A DNA stretch of 64,000 nucleotides from JADGQN01 sp035315185 (GCA_035315185.1 DATFYE010000113.1:1-64000); one strand, 5' to 3'. Shown: positions 1 to 8,749, counted from the stretch's first letter. Program-made: numbers and translations. The notes: generated by a model from the letters alone, not told the origin.

Positions 1-56
1 ACGTGGAGCCGCTGCAGCTCTTTCTTGCTCATCGTGATCATGTCCTCCTGTGCCAT
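1..56 (-). CDS. Transposase N-terminus, cut by window edge
   Basis: The minus strand reads from ATG at 56 into MAQEDMITMSKKELQRLHV and runs off the window. The phrase MSKKEL(Q/K)RLHV is typical of the N-terminus of ISNCY/IS1202-type transposases, where it precedes a helix-turn-helix. A strong ribosome site (GGGGAGGGGC) lies just upstream of the start. Only 18 codons are visible, so intactness cannot be judged. The call rests on recognition of a short motif; an unrelated regulator is possible. Confidence 0.5.
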   Translation of the reverse strand, partial: MAQEDMITMSKKELQRLH

Positions 57-161
57 ATGCCCCTCCCCGGGGCATTGTAGCACCCTTATACCAGGACATC
101 TCTACTTTGGCACAATAGGACATTATCATTTTGGTGTTACACAGAAAAGTAGGGAAAACGG

Positions 162-343
162 CTTGAGGACCATCGGCCTACCCGATTCGAGGACCATCAC
201 GCCTGCGGCGTGATTCGAGGACCGCTACGCTTGAGGACCGGCTTTCAGCCTTGAGGTAACTACCTTAAGTCGCCGCAGGCGACGCTCCTTGAGGAAACGA
301 AGTTTCCGGTCCTCGAGGGAGCGCAGCTCCCGGTCCTTGAGTG
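162..343. repeat. Modular hairpin repeat array 1
   Basis: Array of short imperfect or perfect palindromes joined by a constant linker of the form TTGAGGACC, TCGAGGACC or its complement GGTCCTTGAG. Hairpins seen in order include ATCGG-cctac-CCGAT, ATCACGCC-tgc-GGCGTGAT, GGCT-ttc-AGCC, GTCGCC-gca-GGCGAC, GGAAAC-gaa-GTTTCC and GGGAGC-gca-GCTCCC. Stems differ in sequence from unit to unit but pairing is kept; most loops are three bases. Two related arrays lie at 52,711 and 56,468. There is no coding gene in 57-427; the left part (57-161) is the leader side of the truncated transposase. Confidence 0.85.
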
Positions 344-427
344 TAACGGTCGGCTTCTCCATGGTGGGCGCTATTGAGGGAAACCCCATTATGTGATATT
401 TTAAAAGCCTATCTCAAAGGAGGAGTC

Positions 428-556
428 ATGCCATCGAATACGAAAATGACAGAGCTGAAGCGAAAGAGGAAAAAAGCCAATCTCGGAAAAAAACGCAAGA
501 AACAGATGGGGAAGAACTCAACTCCAGCCTTCGCAGTCCATGTAGATAAGGAATGA
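428..556 (+). CDS. Small basic protein (42 aa) coupled to radical SAM gene
   Basis: A 42-residue, Lys/Arg-rich protein (MPSNTKMTELKRKRKKANLGKK...) with a perfect AAAGGAG ribosome site just before ATG 428. Its TGA overlaps the ATG of the next gene (ATGA at 553-556), so the two are probably translationally coupled. No domain is recognised; the charge pattern would suit nucleic-acid or RNA binding. Spacing and ribosome site make it a likely real gene although it is very short. It could also be a leader peptide that sets expression of the radical SAM gene. Confidence 0.65.
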   Translation: MPSNTKMTELKRKRKKANLGKKRKKQMGKNSTPAFAVHVDKE

Positions 557-1704
557 GTAGTCTGAGATTCGAAATAGGGCCGATCAGACCCCCGAGCGAG
601 GCATACAGCCTTCTCGTGCGGTTTACGCGGAATTGCCCCTGGAATAAGTGCGAGTTTTGCCACATTTATAAAGGAAGGAAGTTCGAGAAGAGGCCTCTTG
701 CAGAAATTGAAAGAGACATAGATACGGTCAAGGCGATCTCTGACGAAATTGTGGCACGCTCGTGGAAAGATGGATACGGCGGCAAGATCGCCGAGGGTTT
801 CGTGGAACGCCTTTTTTCCAACCAGACATCCAATGAATGCTTCCGGAGTGTTGCGGTCTGGATGTACTTCGGCGCAAAGAACGTCTTCATCCAAGACGCA
901 AACTCCCTCGTCATGAAGGCTGATGACCTGATCGCAGCCCTTCGCTATCTGAAAAAAACTTTCCCCACTATCGACAGGATTACCTCATATGCGCGTTCAC
1001 AGACTCTGGCGCAGCTCTGGTCTGTGCAAGACCTCAAGCGGCTCAAGGAGGCCGGACTCACACGGCTTCACCTGGGTATGGAGACGGGCTCTGATTTCCT
1101 GCTCAAGTACATGCGCAAGGGAGTAACCAAGGAACAGCATATCTCGGCCGGGAGAATGGCGAAGGAAGCGGGGATAGAGCTTTCCGAGTATGTTGTGCCT
1201 GGCCTCGGCGGCCGGAAGTGGTGGCGAGAGCATGCCCTCGAAACAGCTGACGCACTGAACAAGATCGATCCCGATTTCATCAGGTTCAGAACGCTCAAAG
1301 TCTTGAAAGACATGCTGCTCTACAAGAAACTGGAAAGCGGCGATTTCCTGCTCGCCCATGACGAAGAGATCCTCAAGGAGATACGGCTTCTCATCGAACA
1401 TCTCAACGGCATCACCAGCTACGTGAAGAGTGACCACGTGCTCAACCTTCTGGAAGAGATCGACGGCAAGCTGCCCGACGACAAACAGAAGATGCTCGAT
1501 ATCATCGACCGCTATTTTGCCCTCACCGATGAGCAGAGGCTTGTTTACAGAATGGGGCGGAGGGCCGGAATCTACCGAAGTCTCGACGATCTCAGCGATG
1601 AACTCGCTTACGCACGCCTCAGAAAAACCATCCAGGAAATGGAAGAGAAAGAACCTGGAAGCGTTGAGAAACAGCTCTCCCTGCTGCTCGAAAATTACAT
1701 CTAA
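553..1704 (+). CDS. Radical SAM protein with CX4CX2C cluster motif
   Basis: 383-aa protein. Cys28, Cys33 and Cys36 in NCPWNKCEFCHIYKG form a CX4CX2C set for the [4Fe-4S] cluster; the spacing is one longer than the usual CX3CX2C but is shared by a family of anaerobe radical SAM proteins with a similar 'WN.CEFC..YKG' signature. LHLGMETGSDFLLKYMRKG is the usual SAM-binding/beta-strand region of COG1032-like enzymes. There is no B12-binding domain at the N-terminus. Substrate unknown. Overlaps the 42-aa gene upstream by four bases and is followed by a short repeat-rich gap. Confidence 0.85.
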   Translation: MSSLRFEIGPIRPPSEAYSLLVRFTRNCPWNKCEFCHIYKGRKFEKRPLAEIERDIDTVKAISDEIVARSWKDGYGGKIAEGFVERLFSNQTSNECFRSVAVWMYFGAKNVFIQDANSLVMKADDLIAALRYLKKTFPTIDRITSYARSQTLAQLWSVQDLKRLKEAGLTRLHLGMETGSDFLLKYMRKGVTKEQHISAGRMAKEAGIELSEYVVPGLGGRKWWREHALETADALNKIDPDFIRFRTLKVLKDMLLYKKLESGDFLLAHDEEILKEIRLLIEHLNGITSYVKSDHVLNLLEEIDGKLPDDKQKMLDIIDRYFALTDEQRLVYRMGRRAGIYRSLDDLSDELAYARLRKTIQEMEEKEPGSVEKQLSLLLENYI

Positions 1705-1707
1705 CCA

Positions 1708-1790
1708 CCCGTTACTAGTTACAGGTTACGAGTTCCAAGTTTTGAGATCCCAACTGCAGGTTACGAGTTACAAGTTTCCAACACAGGGAG
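1708..1790. repeat. Degenerate GTTACGAGTTACAAG-type repeats
   Basis: The spacer holds imperfect tandem words: GTTACTAGTTACAGGTTACGAGT, then CAGGTTACGAGTTACAAGTTTCC, with GTTACGAGTT(C/A)CAAGTTT appearing twice. It sits directly ahead of the ribosome site of the dehydrogenase gene. Such low-complexity word repeats recur elsewhere in the window with different words (51,975-52,100; 54,720-54,830; 55,255-55,312). Confidence 0.6.
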
Positions 1791-1797
1791 GAAATGC

Positions 1798-2847
1798 ATG
1801 AAGAACATCGCAGTAATTCCCGGAGACGGCATCGGAAAAGAAGTGGTGCCTGTAGGAATGCGCGTCATCGACGCCGTGGGGAAGAAGTTTGGCTTCAGCC
1901 TTACGTGGGATGCCTTTCCGTGGAGCTGCGAATATTACCTTGCCGAAGGCTCGATGATGCCTGATGATGGGCTCGCCATCCTCAAAACGTATGACGCTAT
2001 ATACCTCGGCGCTGTTGGGGCACCAAGCGTCCCGGATGCTGTCTCACTCTGGGGCCTCTTGATCCCCATCCGGCGGACATTCAGGCAATACGCGAACCTG
2101 AGACCCGTGAGGTTGCTCAAAGGCGTAACGAGCCCCCTTCGAGACCTGAAGCCGGGAGATATCGACATCTGCGTGGTGCGCGAGAATAACGAGGGTGAAT
2201 ACTCGAATGTCGGCGGCAGAATGTACGCGGGAACCGACCTGGAAATGGTTACACAGCAGTCTCTCTTCACGCGCAAAGGCGTTGAAAACATCATACGGTT
2301 TGCGTTCGATCTGGGACGGCAAAGAAAAAAGCATGTTACGTCAGCAACAAAATCGAACGGTATCATTTACACAATGCCTTTCTGGGATGAGATCTTTTGG
2401 TCTCTCGCGCAAAGATACCCGGACGTACAGGCCGATCAGTACCACATCGACAACCTGTGTGCGCAGTTCGTGCTGCACCCTGATCGATTCGACGTGGTGG
2501 TAGGCAGCAACCTCTTCGGCGACATCCTCTCCGACCTCGGGCCTGCGATCGCGGGAAGCTTGGGGATCGCGCCTTCCGCGAACCTCAACCCGGAAAAAGA
2601 GTATCCTTCCATGTTCGAGCCGGTCCACGGATCAGCGCCGGACATTGCAGGGAAAGGCATTGCAAACCCTATCGGCCAGATATGGTCAGGCGCCATGATG
2701 CTGGAACATCTCGGCTACGGTGCCGCGGCTCGAGCCATCGAGAGGGCCATAGAAACTGTGACGGGTGACCAAGGCATCAAAACGCCCGATCTGGGCGGTT
2801 CTGCAACGACTCAGGACGTCGGCAATGCAATCATTGCCGCTCTGTAA
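1798..2847 (+). CDS. Tartrate/D-malate dehydrogenase-type enzyme
   Basis: 349 aa, the usual length for the isocitrate/isopropylmalate dehydrogenase family. N-terminal IAVIPGDGIGKEVVP is the family opening. The stretch SLWGLLIPIRRTFRQYANLRPVRLL contains the arginines that bind the substrate carboxylates and matches the tartrate dehydrogenase/D-malate dehydrogenase branch rather than LeuB or Icd. Metal ligands are in DILSDLGPAIAGSLG, and the NAD-binding loop in FEPVHGSAPDIAGKG. It would oxidise and decarboxylate D-malate or a related 2-hydroxy acid with NAD+. Ribosome site AGGGAGG. Exact substrate is inferred from motif resemblance; isopropylmalate is the main alternative. Confidence 0.85.
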   Translation: MKNIAVIPGDGIGKEVVPVGMRVIDAVGKKFGFSLTWDAFPWSCEYYLAEGSMMPDDGLAILKTYDAIYLGAVGAPSVPDAVSLWGLLIPIRRTFRQYANLRPVRLLKGVTSPLRDLKPGDIDICVVRENNEGEYSNVGGRMYAGTDLEMVTQQSLFTRKGVENIIRFAFDLGRQRKKHVTSATKSNGIIYTMPFWDEIFWSLAQRYPDVQADQYHIDNLCAQFVLHPDRFDVVVGSNLFGDILSDLGPAIAGSLGIAPSANLNPEKEYPSMFEPVHGSAPDIAGKGIANPIGQIWSGAMMLEHLGYGAAARAIERAIETVTGDQGIKTPDLGGSATTQDVGNAIIAAL

Positions 2848-2852
2848 TGGGT

Positions 2853-2887
2853 GGGCTCAGGGGCCCCGGGTCAAGTCACCAGAGCCC
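2853..2887. terminator. Possible bidirectional terminator between convergent genes
   Basis: GGGCTC (2853-2858) can pair with GAGCCC (2882-2887), with GGGGCCCC inside the loop, in the short gap between the convergent dehydrogenase and cytochrome genes. A T-rich stretch follows on the plus strand, but the T run is broken and the loop long, so this is tentative. Confidence 0.3.
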
Positions 2888-2904
2888 CTTACATTGTCAT
2901 TTTC

Positions 2905-4023
2905 TTATTTCGAAATTGCTCCGATCGTGGCGAGCAGGACGTTGCGCGTGAAGCGCGGATTATGCACCCCTTTGCTGCCATCGTAAGTAAACATCAGGTA
3001 ATTCCAGAGGGCACGCACGGCCGGATCAGACGTTGCGTAGACCGGTTTTCCCTGATCGCCGCAAGCATCCTTGACGTTACCAAGCTGAGCATAGACCTCC
3101 TTGCCATCCTGCATGATGAACTTCAGAGAGATCTGCCCGTGAATGCCAGGCGGGATCTCAATCGACTTAATCTGCTTGCCGTCGATAGCCGTGTTGGGAG
3201 CATCCTTATCTGCTTTCGGATCCCATGAAGTGACGCATGCGATCTTGTCCTTACCTGCCATAAGATTCTTCTGGATCGCTGCAGCCAGTTGCTTGAGCAG
3301 CTCGGTAGTGCCATTCTGAACGAACGCTTCCTTTATCTTCTGGCCGTGACATGCGGAGCAGTCGGCGGGCTTGAAGGTGTGGCCTGCCTTGCCCAGCGTC
3401 TTGTGACAGGTAACACAGGAGTCGCCGGTAAAGATCGCGTGCGGCGAAGCCGTATCTCCGGTATCGTTGTAAAAGTAGACGTTCTTGCCGAGTATTACAT
3501 CAGTTTGCGCAGCGTCATGCGGCTGCATGTAGCGCTTCGGGTCAGGGTCGTCCCACGCAATGCGACCATTGCGCGTATTGTGGCAAGCCATGCATAGGGC
3601 GCCTTTGCCGACTGCACGCACGGGAAGTCCATTCGGCAGCATCGGTATGTTGTTCTGTATACGCAGGACAGGAGGCGTGGTATGGCAGACAGCGCAGGTT
3701 ATAGGTTTAACCTGATCCTTTGTCAATCCCAGACTCTTTATGAAAGCCTCGTCAGCCTTTGAGCCATCGGGTTTCTTGATGGGGCTTGGATCACCCTTCA
3801 ACAACTGCGGCACCCACGCCTTGAACCCCTGTTCGCTGTGGCAACGCCCGCAGAACGCGGCATCGTCCTGTCGACCTTCCCAGGTAGCTTCATGGATAGC
3901 TAACTCCTTATCGGCATGTTTGCTTTTTGGCCAGTCGGCCGTAGGATTTTGAGCTGCGGCGAAACCCACAAAAGCAACGCAAAGCACAAGTACCAGGAAC
4001 GCTGAAGCAACTGTTTTTTTCAT
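2905..4023 (-). CDS. Periplasmic pentaheme c-type cytochrome
   Basis: 372 aa from ATG 4023, chosen because AAAAGGGGGAGAC precedes it and it begins a clean Sec signal peptide (MKKTVASAFLVLVLCVAFVGFAAAQ). Five CXXCH heme-binding motifs follow: CGRCH, CAVCH, CMACH, CVTCH and CSACH, all in the first two thirds. The C-terminal third has no heme motif. It should be a periplasmic electron carrier or part of a cytochrome complex. No partner enzyme is adjacent; the neighbours are an unrelated methyltransferase and, convergent, the dehydrogenase. No specific cytochrome family recognised. Confidence 0.85.
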   Translation of the reverse strand: MKKTVASAFLVLVLCVAFVGFAAAQNPTADWPKSKHADKELAIHEATWEGRQDDAAFCGRCHSEQGFKAWVPQLLKGDPSPIKKPDGSKADEAFIKSLGLTKDQVKPITCAVCHTTPPVLRIQNNIPMLPNGLPVRAVGKGALCMACHNTRNGRIAWDDPDPKRYMQPHDAAQTDVILGKNVYFYNDTGDTASPHAIFTGDSCVTCHKTLGKAGHTFKPADCSACHGQKIKEAFVQNGTTELLKQLAAAIQKNLMAGKDKIACVTSWDPKADKDAPNTAIDGKQIKSIEIPPGIHGQISLKFIMQDGKEVYAQLGNVKDACGDQGKPVYATSDPAVRALWNYLMFTYDGSKGVHNPRFTRNVLLATIGAISK

Positions 4024-4170
4024 GTCTCCCCCTTTTGGCGATGATCGGAGAAAAATACAGTAAATCGGTGGACCTGTCAAGAAGAATGAACGTTGAGCGC
4101 AACCTGCCTCCCTCCGTTGAGGCTGGGATGGTCGCGCTGATCACAGGCATTCCGGCTTCTTCAATGCTTC

Positions 4171-5103
4171 CTATTTACTGTCAGAGTGGCGGCGATATCG
4201 CGGGCGACGCGTCGTGAGTCGCTTGATATGCCTCCACAAAAAAACCGAAAGCTTCGGGTAAATCGATGCTTCCAACTTTGCGGCTTTCAGCATTTCCAAC
4301 CGGCTGAGGTTTGGTCCTTTTCCCTTTGGCCCGAGTGTCATGTAAAATTCATACCCTTCCGTCGGGAAGAAAGAGACTTCCTTCAGCGAGATAAAACCCA
4401 GGCAGAACAGGTCATGGATGAGCAAGCGGAAGGAATGTGGCGTGAAACACCACGCATGGAAATCTTGATAATCCCCTCCATGCATCGCCTGATCCATGGT
4501 ATTCCGGGCATCATCTAATGAGTGAGCCAGGGTGAACTCCCCCTTAGCCCCATACTTTTCGCGCCAGGCAACCTGGCCATCCCTGTATGCACGATAGAGG
4601 GTGTATTCGACAGCTGTGCCGGGCGTATGTATTTTGTTCCTGGAGAGATGGGAATCTATTACTCGTGCGATCCCCGTTGTCGGCCGAAAATGATCAAAAC
4701 AATAGGCCAAGTTCGGCACTGCCAGGGAAAGTACACCATTTTCATTGAGGATGTTTTCGCACTCGTTAACAAATCCGATGAGGTCAGGCGTATGTTCTAT
4801 CAGGTGAGAGGCTATCACCCAGTCATAGAACTTGGGTCTCCCCGTCAATTCCGCGTAGGGCTCACCTTTCCAGACAAAATCAACCTCTTCAATATTCTCA
4901 ACGGCTACGTTCTGTTCCTTATATTTCTCGATGAGCGCCTCGCGATCCAGGTGGTCAATGATATGCACCTTGTATCCCGCTCTCTTCGGCGCTACCGGAC
5001 GATGACTCGGGCCTATCTCAACGCCCCACCCATTTTTGTCAACGTGGCGGAGGAGCTGTTCAGCCGGATCCGCTGCTAAGTGCTGGCGCAACCTCTTGAG
5101 CAT
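4171..5103 (-). CDS. SAM-dependent methyltransferase (class I)
   Basis: 310 aa. The nucleotide-binding motif is GVEIGPSHRPVAPKR (about residues 27-41), the acidic end of strand 2 is IIDHLD, and the post-motif region VDFVW...DWVIASHLIEHTPDL plus LNENGVLSLAVPN matches the Methyltransf_11 fold. The C-terminal half has no recognised domain and ends in a basic tail. Target unknown; sugar or polysaccharide methylation is common in this group but there is no supporting neighbour. Ribosome site AAGGA 8 bases from the ATG. Confidence 0.75.
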   Translation of the reverse strand: MLKRLRQHLAADPAEQLLRHVDKNGWGVEIGPSHRPVAPKRAGYKVHIIDHLDREALIEKYKEQNVAVENIEEVDFVWKGEPYAELTGRPKFYDWVIASHLIEHTPDLIGFVNECENILNENGVLSLAVPNLAYCFDHFRPTTGIARVIDSHLSRNKIHTPGTAVEYTLYRAYRDGQVAWREKYGAKGEFTLAHSLDDARNTMDQAMHGGDYQDFHAWCFTPHSFRLLIHDLFCLGFISLKEVSFFPTEGYEFYMTLGPKGKGPNLSRLEMLKAAKLEASIYPKLSVFLWRHIKRLTTRRPRYRRHSDSK

Positions 5104-5257
5104 AGCGATAGTCCTTGTATTCGCTGCATATTAGCACAATAACTGCTGTACGCACAATCTTCGTAGTTAGGGAAACAACGGAATGAATATAGTGTCAGGG
5201 AAACATTGATTGAAGTGTGAATGGTTCAATTGGGTGATGATAGCGGTGAAAAACAGA

Positions 5258-5548
5258 CTAGCCGGAAACGCCTTTTTGCATTGCCTTCTCCGCGCCAAGG
5301 TACAACCAGGAAAACGTGTCTGCATACTCCAGGCGACTATTCCTGCTCGTGATCATGTCGCCTTGATAGAAATCTCCCAACACGACCATAGCACGGTGAT
5401 AAGGGCCGTTCAGAGGTAATGGGCCTCGCGTTTGCTGGCCGATCCGCTTGACGAAGAATGAGCTGTCCTTCTCCCAGACATTGCGTCTCACCCAGAAACC
5501 GGCTTTATTGCCGTTGACTCTGTAACAATCGTAGATGGTCTTTGCCAT
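5258..5548 (-). CDS. Conserved-looking small hypothetical protein
   Basis: 96 aa beginning MAKTIYDCYRVNGNKAGFWVRRN. The motif NG.KAGFWVRRN.W and the later GPLPLNGPYH look like a conserved small family seen beside PilZ and other accessory genes in deltaproteobacteria, but I cannot name it. No signal peptide or membrane segment. It lies 19 bases downstream of the PilZ gene on the same strand and may be co-transcribed. The ribosome site is weak. Confidence 0.5.
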   Translation of the reverse strand: MAKTIYDCYRVNGNKAGFWVRRNVWEKDSSFFVKRIGQQTRGPLPLNGPYHRAMVVLGDFYQGDMITSRNSRLEYADTFSWLYLGAEKAMQKGVSG

Positions 5549-5567
5549 GGTTCAGCACCGGGCCTGT

Positions 5568-6242
5568 TCACAGCTTGTCTGAGAAGAATGGAGATTCCCT
5601 CTCTATGTCGAGGATTTTACGTGACAGTTCATGCTCCATTTTTCCATTTACATTGAGAAACTCCGCTCCGGCAAACCTCAGCTCCGTTCTGAAGCGCTCT
5701 TGCTCTGTCCGCCAGGTTCTGACGATTTTGGCCTGAACCGGATAGATCTCTCCTGCGATCTCTAGACGTACCTCGATGACTTTGTCGGTCTCCAGCCGAA
5801 GGCCCTCCCCATAGCTGAACTTTATGCCGCCGAGCGAGATATCGACAATGTTTACTTTTCTGCCAAGAATGGAGGCATCCAATCCGCTTTTGCTGCTCGG
5901 CCCGACCCGATAGCACATTCTTATCTCATACGGTTTTGATTCACTACATTTACAGACCGCAATAGCGCGCACATACTGGTCAGGCATCAGCTCGTACTGA
6001 TCGATTAACTGCGTGACCAGAGCAGAAAAACCGTAACGCAAGTGCCTTCCGCTCTTCGTCAACAGATAGGTCACTGCGATCTCTTTGTTGAGCAGGGAGC
6101 TTGTAATGGACGGTTCTGTCTGAGCGAGAATCAAGGTTTCGCCGTTAACAGCGTAGATCACCGAGTTCCTTGCATTGATCCTCTCTCTTTTCTTGTCTGT
6201 CTCAACAACGAGTTTCACATTGAGCTCTGGCGCAAGGCTCAT
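5568..6242 (-). CDS. PilZ-domain protein (putative c-di-GMP effector)
   Basis: 224 aa with a YcgR-like N-terminal barrel (about residues 1-100) and a C-terminal PilZ domain. The PilZ signature D-x-S-x-G-G is present as VDISLGGIKFS; the upstream basic motif is degenerate (RMCYRVGP, near residue 110), so c-di-GMP binding is likely but may be weak. It would act as a cytosolic responder controlling motility or surface polysaccharide. The start at 6242 lacks a clear ribosome site, so the first residues are uncertain. Confidence 0.75.
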   Translation of the reverse strand: MSLAPELNVKLVVETDKKRERINARNSVIYAVNGETLILAQTEPSITSSLLNKEIAVTYLLTKSGRHLRYGFSALVTQLIDQYELMPDQYVRAIAVCKCSESKPYEIRMCYRVGPSSKSGLDASILGRKVNIVDISLGGIKFSYGEGLRLETDKVIEVRLEIAGEIYPVQAKIVRTWRTEQERFRTELRFAGAEFLNVNGKMEHELSRKILDIERESPFFSDKL

Positions 6243-6369
6243 AGTAAGTTAATCGGCAAAAGAGGCTATAAATTAAGGCGTGTTCCCGCAGTTTTTGTCC
6301 GGGCAAAAAAATTTGAAGAAAGGGAAAGGTAGTCACTTTTGAACGTCAGTACGACAGGGATGCTACAAA

Positions 6370-6897
6370 TCAGAACGGAAAAGCCCCCGGTGAGGATTCG
6401 TCGCGGTGCTCGCCTTTGCACTGGCCGAACGAGTTTTCCCCGCATTTTCTCCCGTCTGTCCATACCGCGCCGGAGAAGTCGGCGTCGGAGAGGTTGGCAC
6501 CGGAGAGGTTGGCGAAGGAGAGGTTGGCGTCCGACAAGTTCGCTTTGGAGAGGTCGGCTCCGGAGAGGTTGGCATCTCGCAAATTCGCAGAGCGCAGAGA
6601 GGCACCGGAGAGGTTGGCACCGGAGAGGTTGGCACGGGTCAGCCTGGCAGAGAGGAGATCGGCATCGGACAGGATGGCCTTGGAAAGGTTGGCTCCGGTC
6701 AAGCTGGAACCCGAGAGCCGCGCACGGGAAAGTTGGGCGCCCGACAGGTCGGCGTTCTGCAGATCACAATATGTACAGTCCTGTGTAGCCAGAAGCTTGT
6801 CTAATGCCTTCTCGGAAAATCCGTATGACACGCCTGACATGAGGGGTAACGCGACTAACGCAAGACAGAGTGCGCGGACCATCTCGCTTCTTTTCAC
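6370..6897 (-). CDS. Exported pentapeptide-repeat protein
   Basis: About 175 aa from GTG 6897, chosen because GGGAAAGGGCGG stands at good spacing and the product then opens VKRSEMVRALCLALVALPLMSGVSYG, a signal peptide; ATG 6882 is the alternative. The mature part is a right-handed beta-helix of A(D/N)LSGA(N/D)L-type pentapeptides (roughly 18 turns' worth), interrupted only by a Cys pair near the start (QDCTYCDL). The 3' end (WTDGRKCGENSFGQCKGE) has two more Cys. Function unknown. The DNA is a corresponding 15-base tandem repeat, so slippage can change length. Confidence 0.8.
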   Translation of the reverse strand: MKRSEMVRALCLALVALPLMSGVSYGFSEKALDKLLATQDCTYCDLQNADLSGAQLSRARLSGSSLTGANLSKAILSDADLLSARLTRANLSGANLSGASLRSANLRDANLSGADLSKANLSDANLSFANLSGANLSDADFSGAVWTDGRKCGENSFGQCKGEHRDESSPGAFPF

Positions 6898-7047
6898 GAC
6901 GTTACCGCCCTTTCCCAAGGGGTTTGTGCTGAGGGCCGACCTTACCTCCCCTTGTTCTATCCACCCCGTGTCCTTAATCCCATATACCATACGGAGCAGG
7001 GCAATGCAATAGAAACCCTGAAAGCCGCGGGCGGAGCGAGACTCTTG

Positions 7048-7076
7048 TTTACATCAAAAAAGCGATTCTATATAAT
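7048..7076 (+). promoter_or_regulatory. Sigma-70 promoter for the CoA ligase gene
   Basis: TTTACA (7048-7053) and TATAAT (7071-7076) are separated by exactly 17 bases, about 55 bases ahead of the CoA-ligase ATG. Consensus spacing and position make this a convincing promoter. Confidence 0.7.
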
Positions 7077-7129
7077 CTGATGTTGCACAACATACTTACT
7101 TTTCCCTTCGGATCGAAAGGACGAGCAAC

Positions 7130-8749
7130 ATGGGGACCGCCACACGCTATGAAGATATAGAGAACTTAGCTGTTGGGGCAGCTCTGGAAAGGAGCGCAGC
7201 TATGGTTCCTCAAAAGATATGCGTCTTTTTTAAAGATAGCGCCCTGACCTACAAGCAACTGGACGAAGAATCTAATGCCCTTGCCGCAAGCCTGCAAGAG
7301 ACTGGAATCGAAAAGGGAGACAGGGTCGCTATATATATGTTTAATCGTCCTGAATTCTATAGTACTTTTTATGCTCTGCAGAAGATCGGGGCCATAGTAG
7401 CCTGGATAAATCCAGGTTACAGGACCCAGGAGTTGTCGTTCATTCTCAATAACTCTCAAGCCAAGGCGATCTTTGTTGAGAAGGGTACGGAAGGTTTTGA
7501 CAATTTCGGGCTTGTCCAGGAGTTAAGGAATAATCTTCCCTACCTTTCATACGTGATTTCCCTAGGGGGAGGAAACGGGGAAAAAGTTTTTCGGTTTGAA
7601 GAGATGGTCTCTAGGGGGAGGAAAAAAGATTTCAGGAAACCCCTGATTGACATCCATCGAGATCTTTCCATGTTGATATACACATCAGGGACGACTGGGG
7701 TCCCGAAGGGTTCCATGATCACACACTACCAGGTGGTCAGGGGAGGATATTCCCATGTCCGCGGCGTCAGAGCAACGGCGGATGATATCTTTATGGGCAT
7801 ACTTCCCTTGTGCCATTCGTATGGTTGCGGAACCACCCTTATCCAGCCAGTTCTGATTCAGGCGTCCGTTATCCTCCTTGAGACGTTTAATGCGGAACAG
7901 GCATTGAAAGCTATCGACGCCCAAAAGCCAACTCTCCAGCATGGAGCCCCCACACATTACATCATGGAAATGAATCATCCCAATCTAGATAAGTACAACC
8001 TTTCCAGTTTAAGAGCCGGTTATCTTGCCGGCCAGATATGCCCGGAAGAAGTGATCCAATGGGGAGAGGACAGGGGTATATACTTATCATCATCCTGGGG
8101 GAATTCGGAAGTTGGTCCGGGAGCAGGTACCATGTGCCCCTTTGGGACGCCTCTCGAAGTTCGCAAAAAGAGTGTTGGCAAACCGGTCCCGGGGACTCAG
8201 GTAAAAGTTATCGACCCGGCCACGGGCAAGCGGCTTGGCACAGGTGAAGTGGGTGAAATGATGGTTAAGGGACCTAATGTTTTGAAAGGCTACTGGCAGA
8301 ATCCGGACGAGACCGATAAGCAGTTGGAAAAGAATGGATGGCTGCATACCGGGGACTTAATATCGGTTGACGAGAAGGGTCTTATCACTATGTACGGGAG
8401 AAGTAAGGACCTGATAAACCGGGGTGGATTGAAAATTTATCCCGCAGAGGTTGAATCGCTGATTCTGCAACACCCGGACGTATCCCAAGTCTGCATCGTA
8501 GGTACGTCAAACCCCGTCCTGGGAGAAAGCGTCTGCGCGTGTGTCATACCCAGAGGCGATGCTACCATATCCCTGAACGAGATTCGCGCCTTCTTGAAGG
8601 GCAAAGTAGCGAAACACAAACTCCCGGATGAATTGTGCATCGTATCAGATTTTCCCAGGATGCCAGGCGGCGTAAAGATAAGAAAATTCGGAGCGGGCGG
8701 CGTTCAGGAACTGGCATCGCTCGACAAGAATCGAGAAAAGCTTAGATGA
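7130..8749 (+). CDS. Acyl/aryl-CoA synthetase (AMP-forming)
   Basis: 539 aa, standard for class I adenylate-forming enzymes. The ATP loop YTSGTTGVPKGS is near residues 183-194, the adenylate-binding YLSSSWGNSEVG near 325, the hinge GWLHTGDL near 403 and the catalytic C-terminal lysine in GGVKIRKFG near 514. It would activate a carboxylic acid to its CoA thioester through an acyl-AMP. Overall style is close to medium-chain, cyclohexanecarboxylate or aromatic acid CoA ligases, which would fit the molybdenum hydroxylase and tannase-like genes elsewhere in the window. Substrate is inference. Ribosome site AAAGGA; own promoter upstream. Confidence 0.85.
   Translation: MGTATRYEDIENLAVGAALERSAAMVPQKICVFFKDSALTYKQLDEESNALAASLQETGIEKGDRVAIYMFNRPEFYSTFYALQKIGAIVAWINPGYRTQELSFILNNSQAKAIFVEKGTEGFDNFGLVQELRNNLPYLSYVISLGGGNGEKVFRFEEMVSRGRKKDFRKPLIDIHRDLSMLIYTSGTTGVPKGSMITHYQVVRGGYSHVRGVRATADDIFMGILPLCHSYGCGTTLIQPVLIQASVILLETFNAEQALKAIDAQKPTLQHGAPTHYIMEMNHPNLDKYNLSSLRAGYLAGQICPEEVIQWGEDRGIYLSSSWGNSEVGPGAGTMCPFGTPLEVRKKSVGKPVPGTQVKVIDPATGKRLGTGEVGEMMVKGPNVLKGYWQNPDETDKQLEKNGWLHTGDLISVDEKGLITMYGRSKDLINRGGLKIYPAEVESLILQHPDVSQVCIVGTSNPVLGESVCACVIPRGDATISLNEIRAFLKGKVAKHKLPDELCIVSDFPRMPGGVKIRKFGAGGVQELASLDKNREKLR

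Noticed and set aside
162..343. CRISPR array
   Set aside because: Repeats are not identical, the constant part is about 9 bases, spacers are palindromes, and no cas gene is present.
6406..7012. Long plus-strand frames across the pentapeptide gene
   Set aside because: They are the antisense of a 15-base tandem repeat, which keeps several frames open by periodicity.
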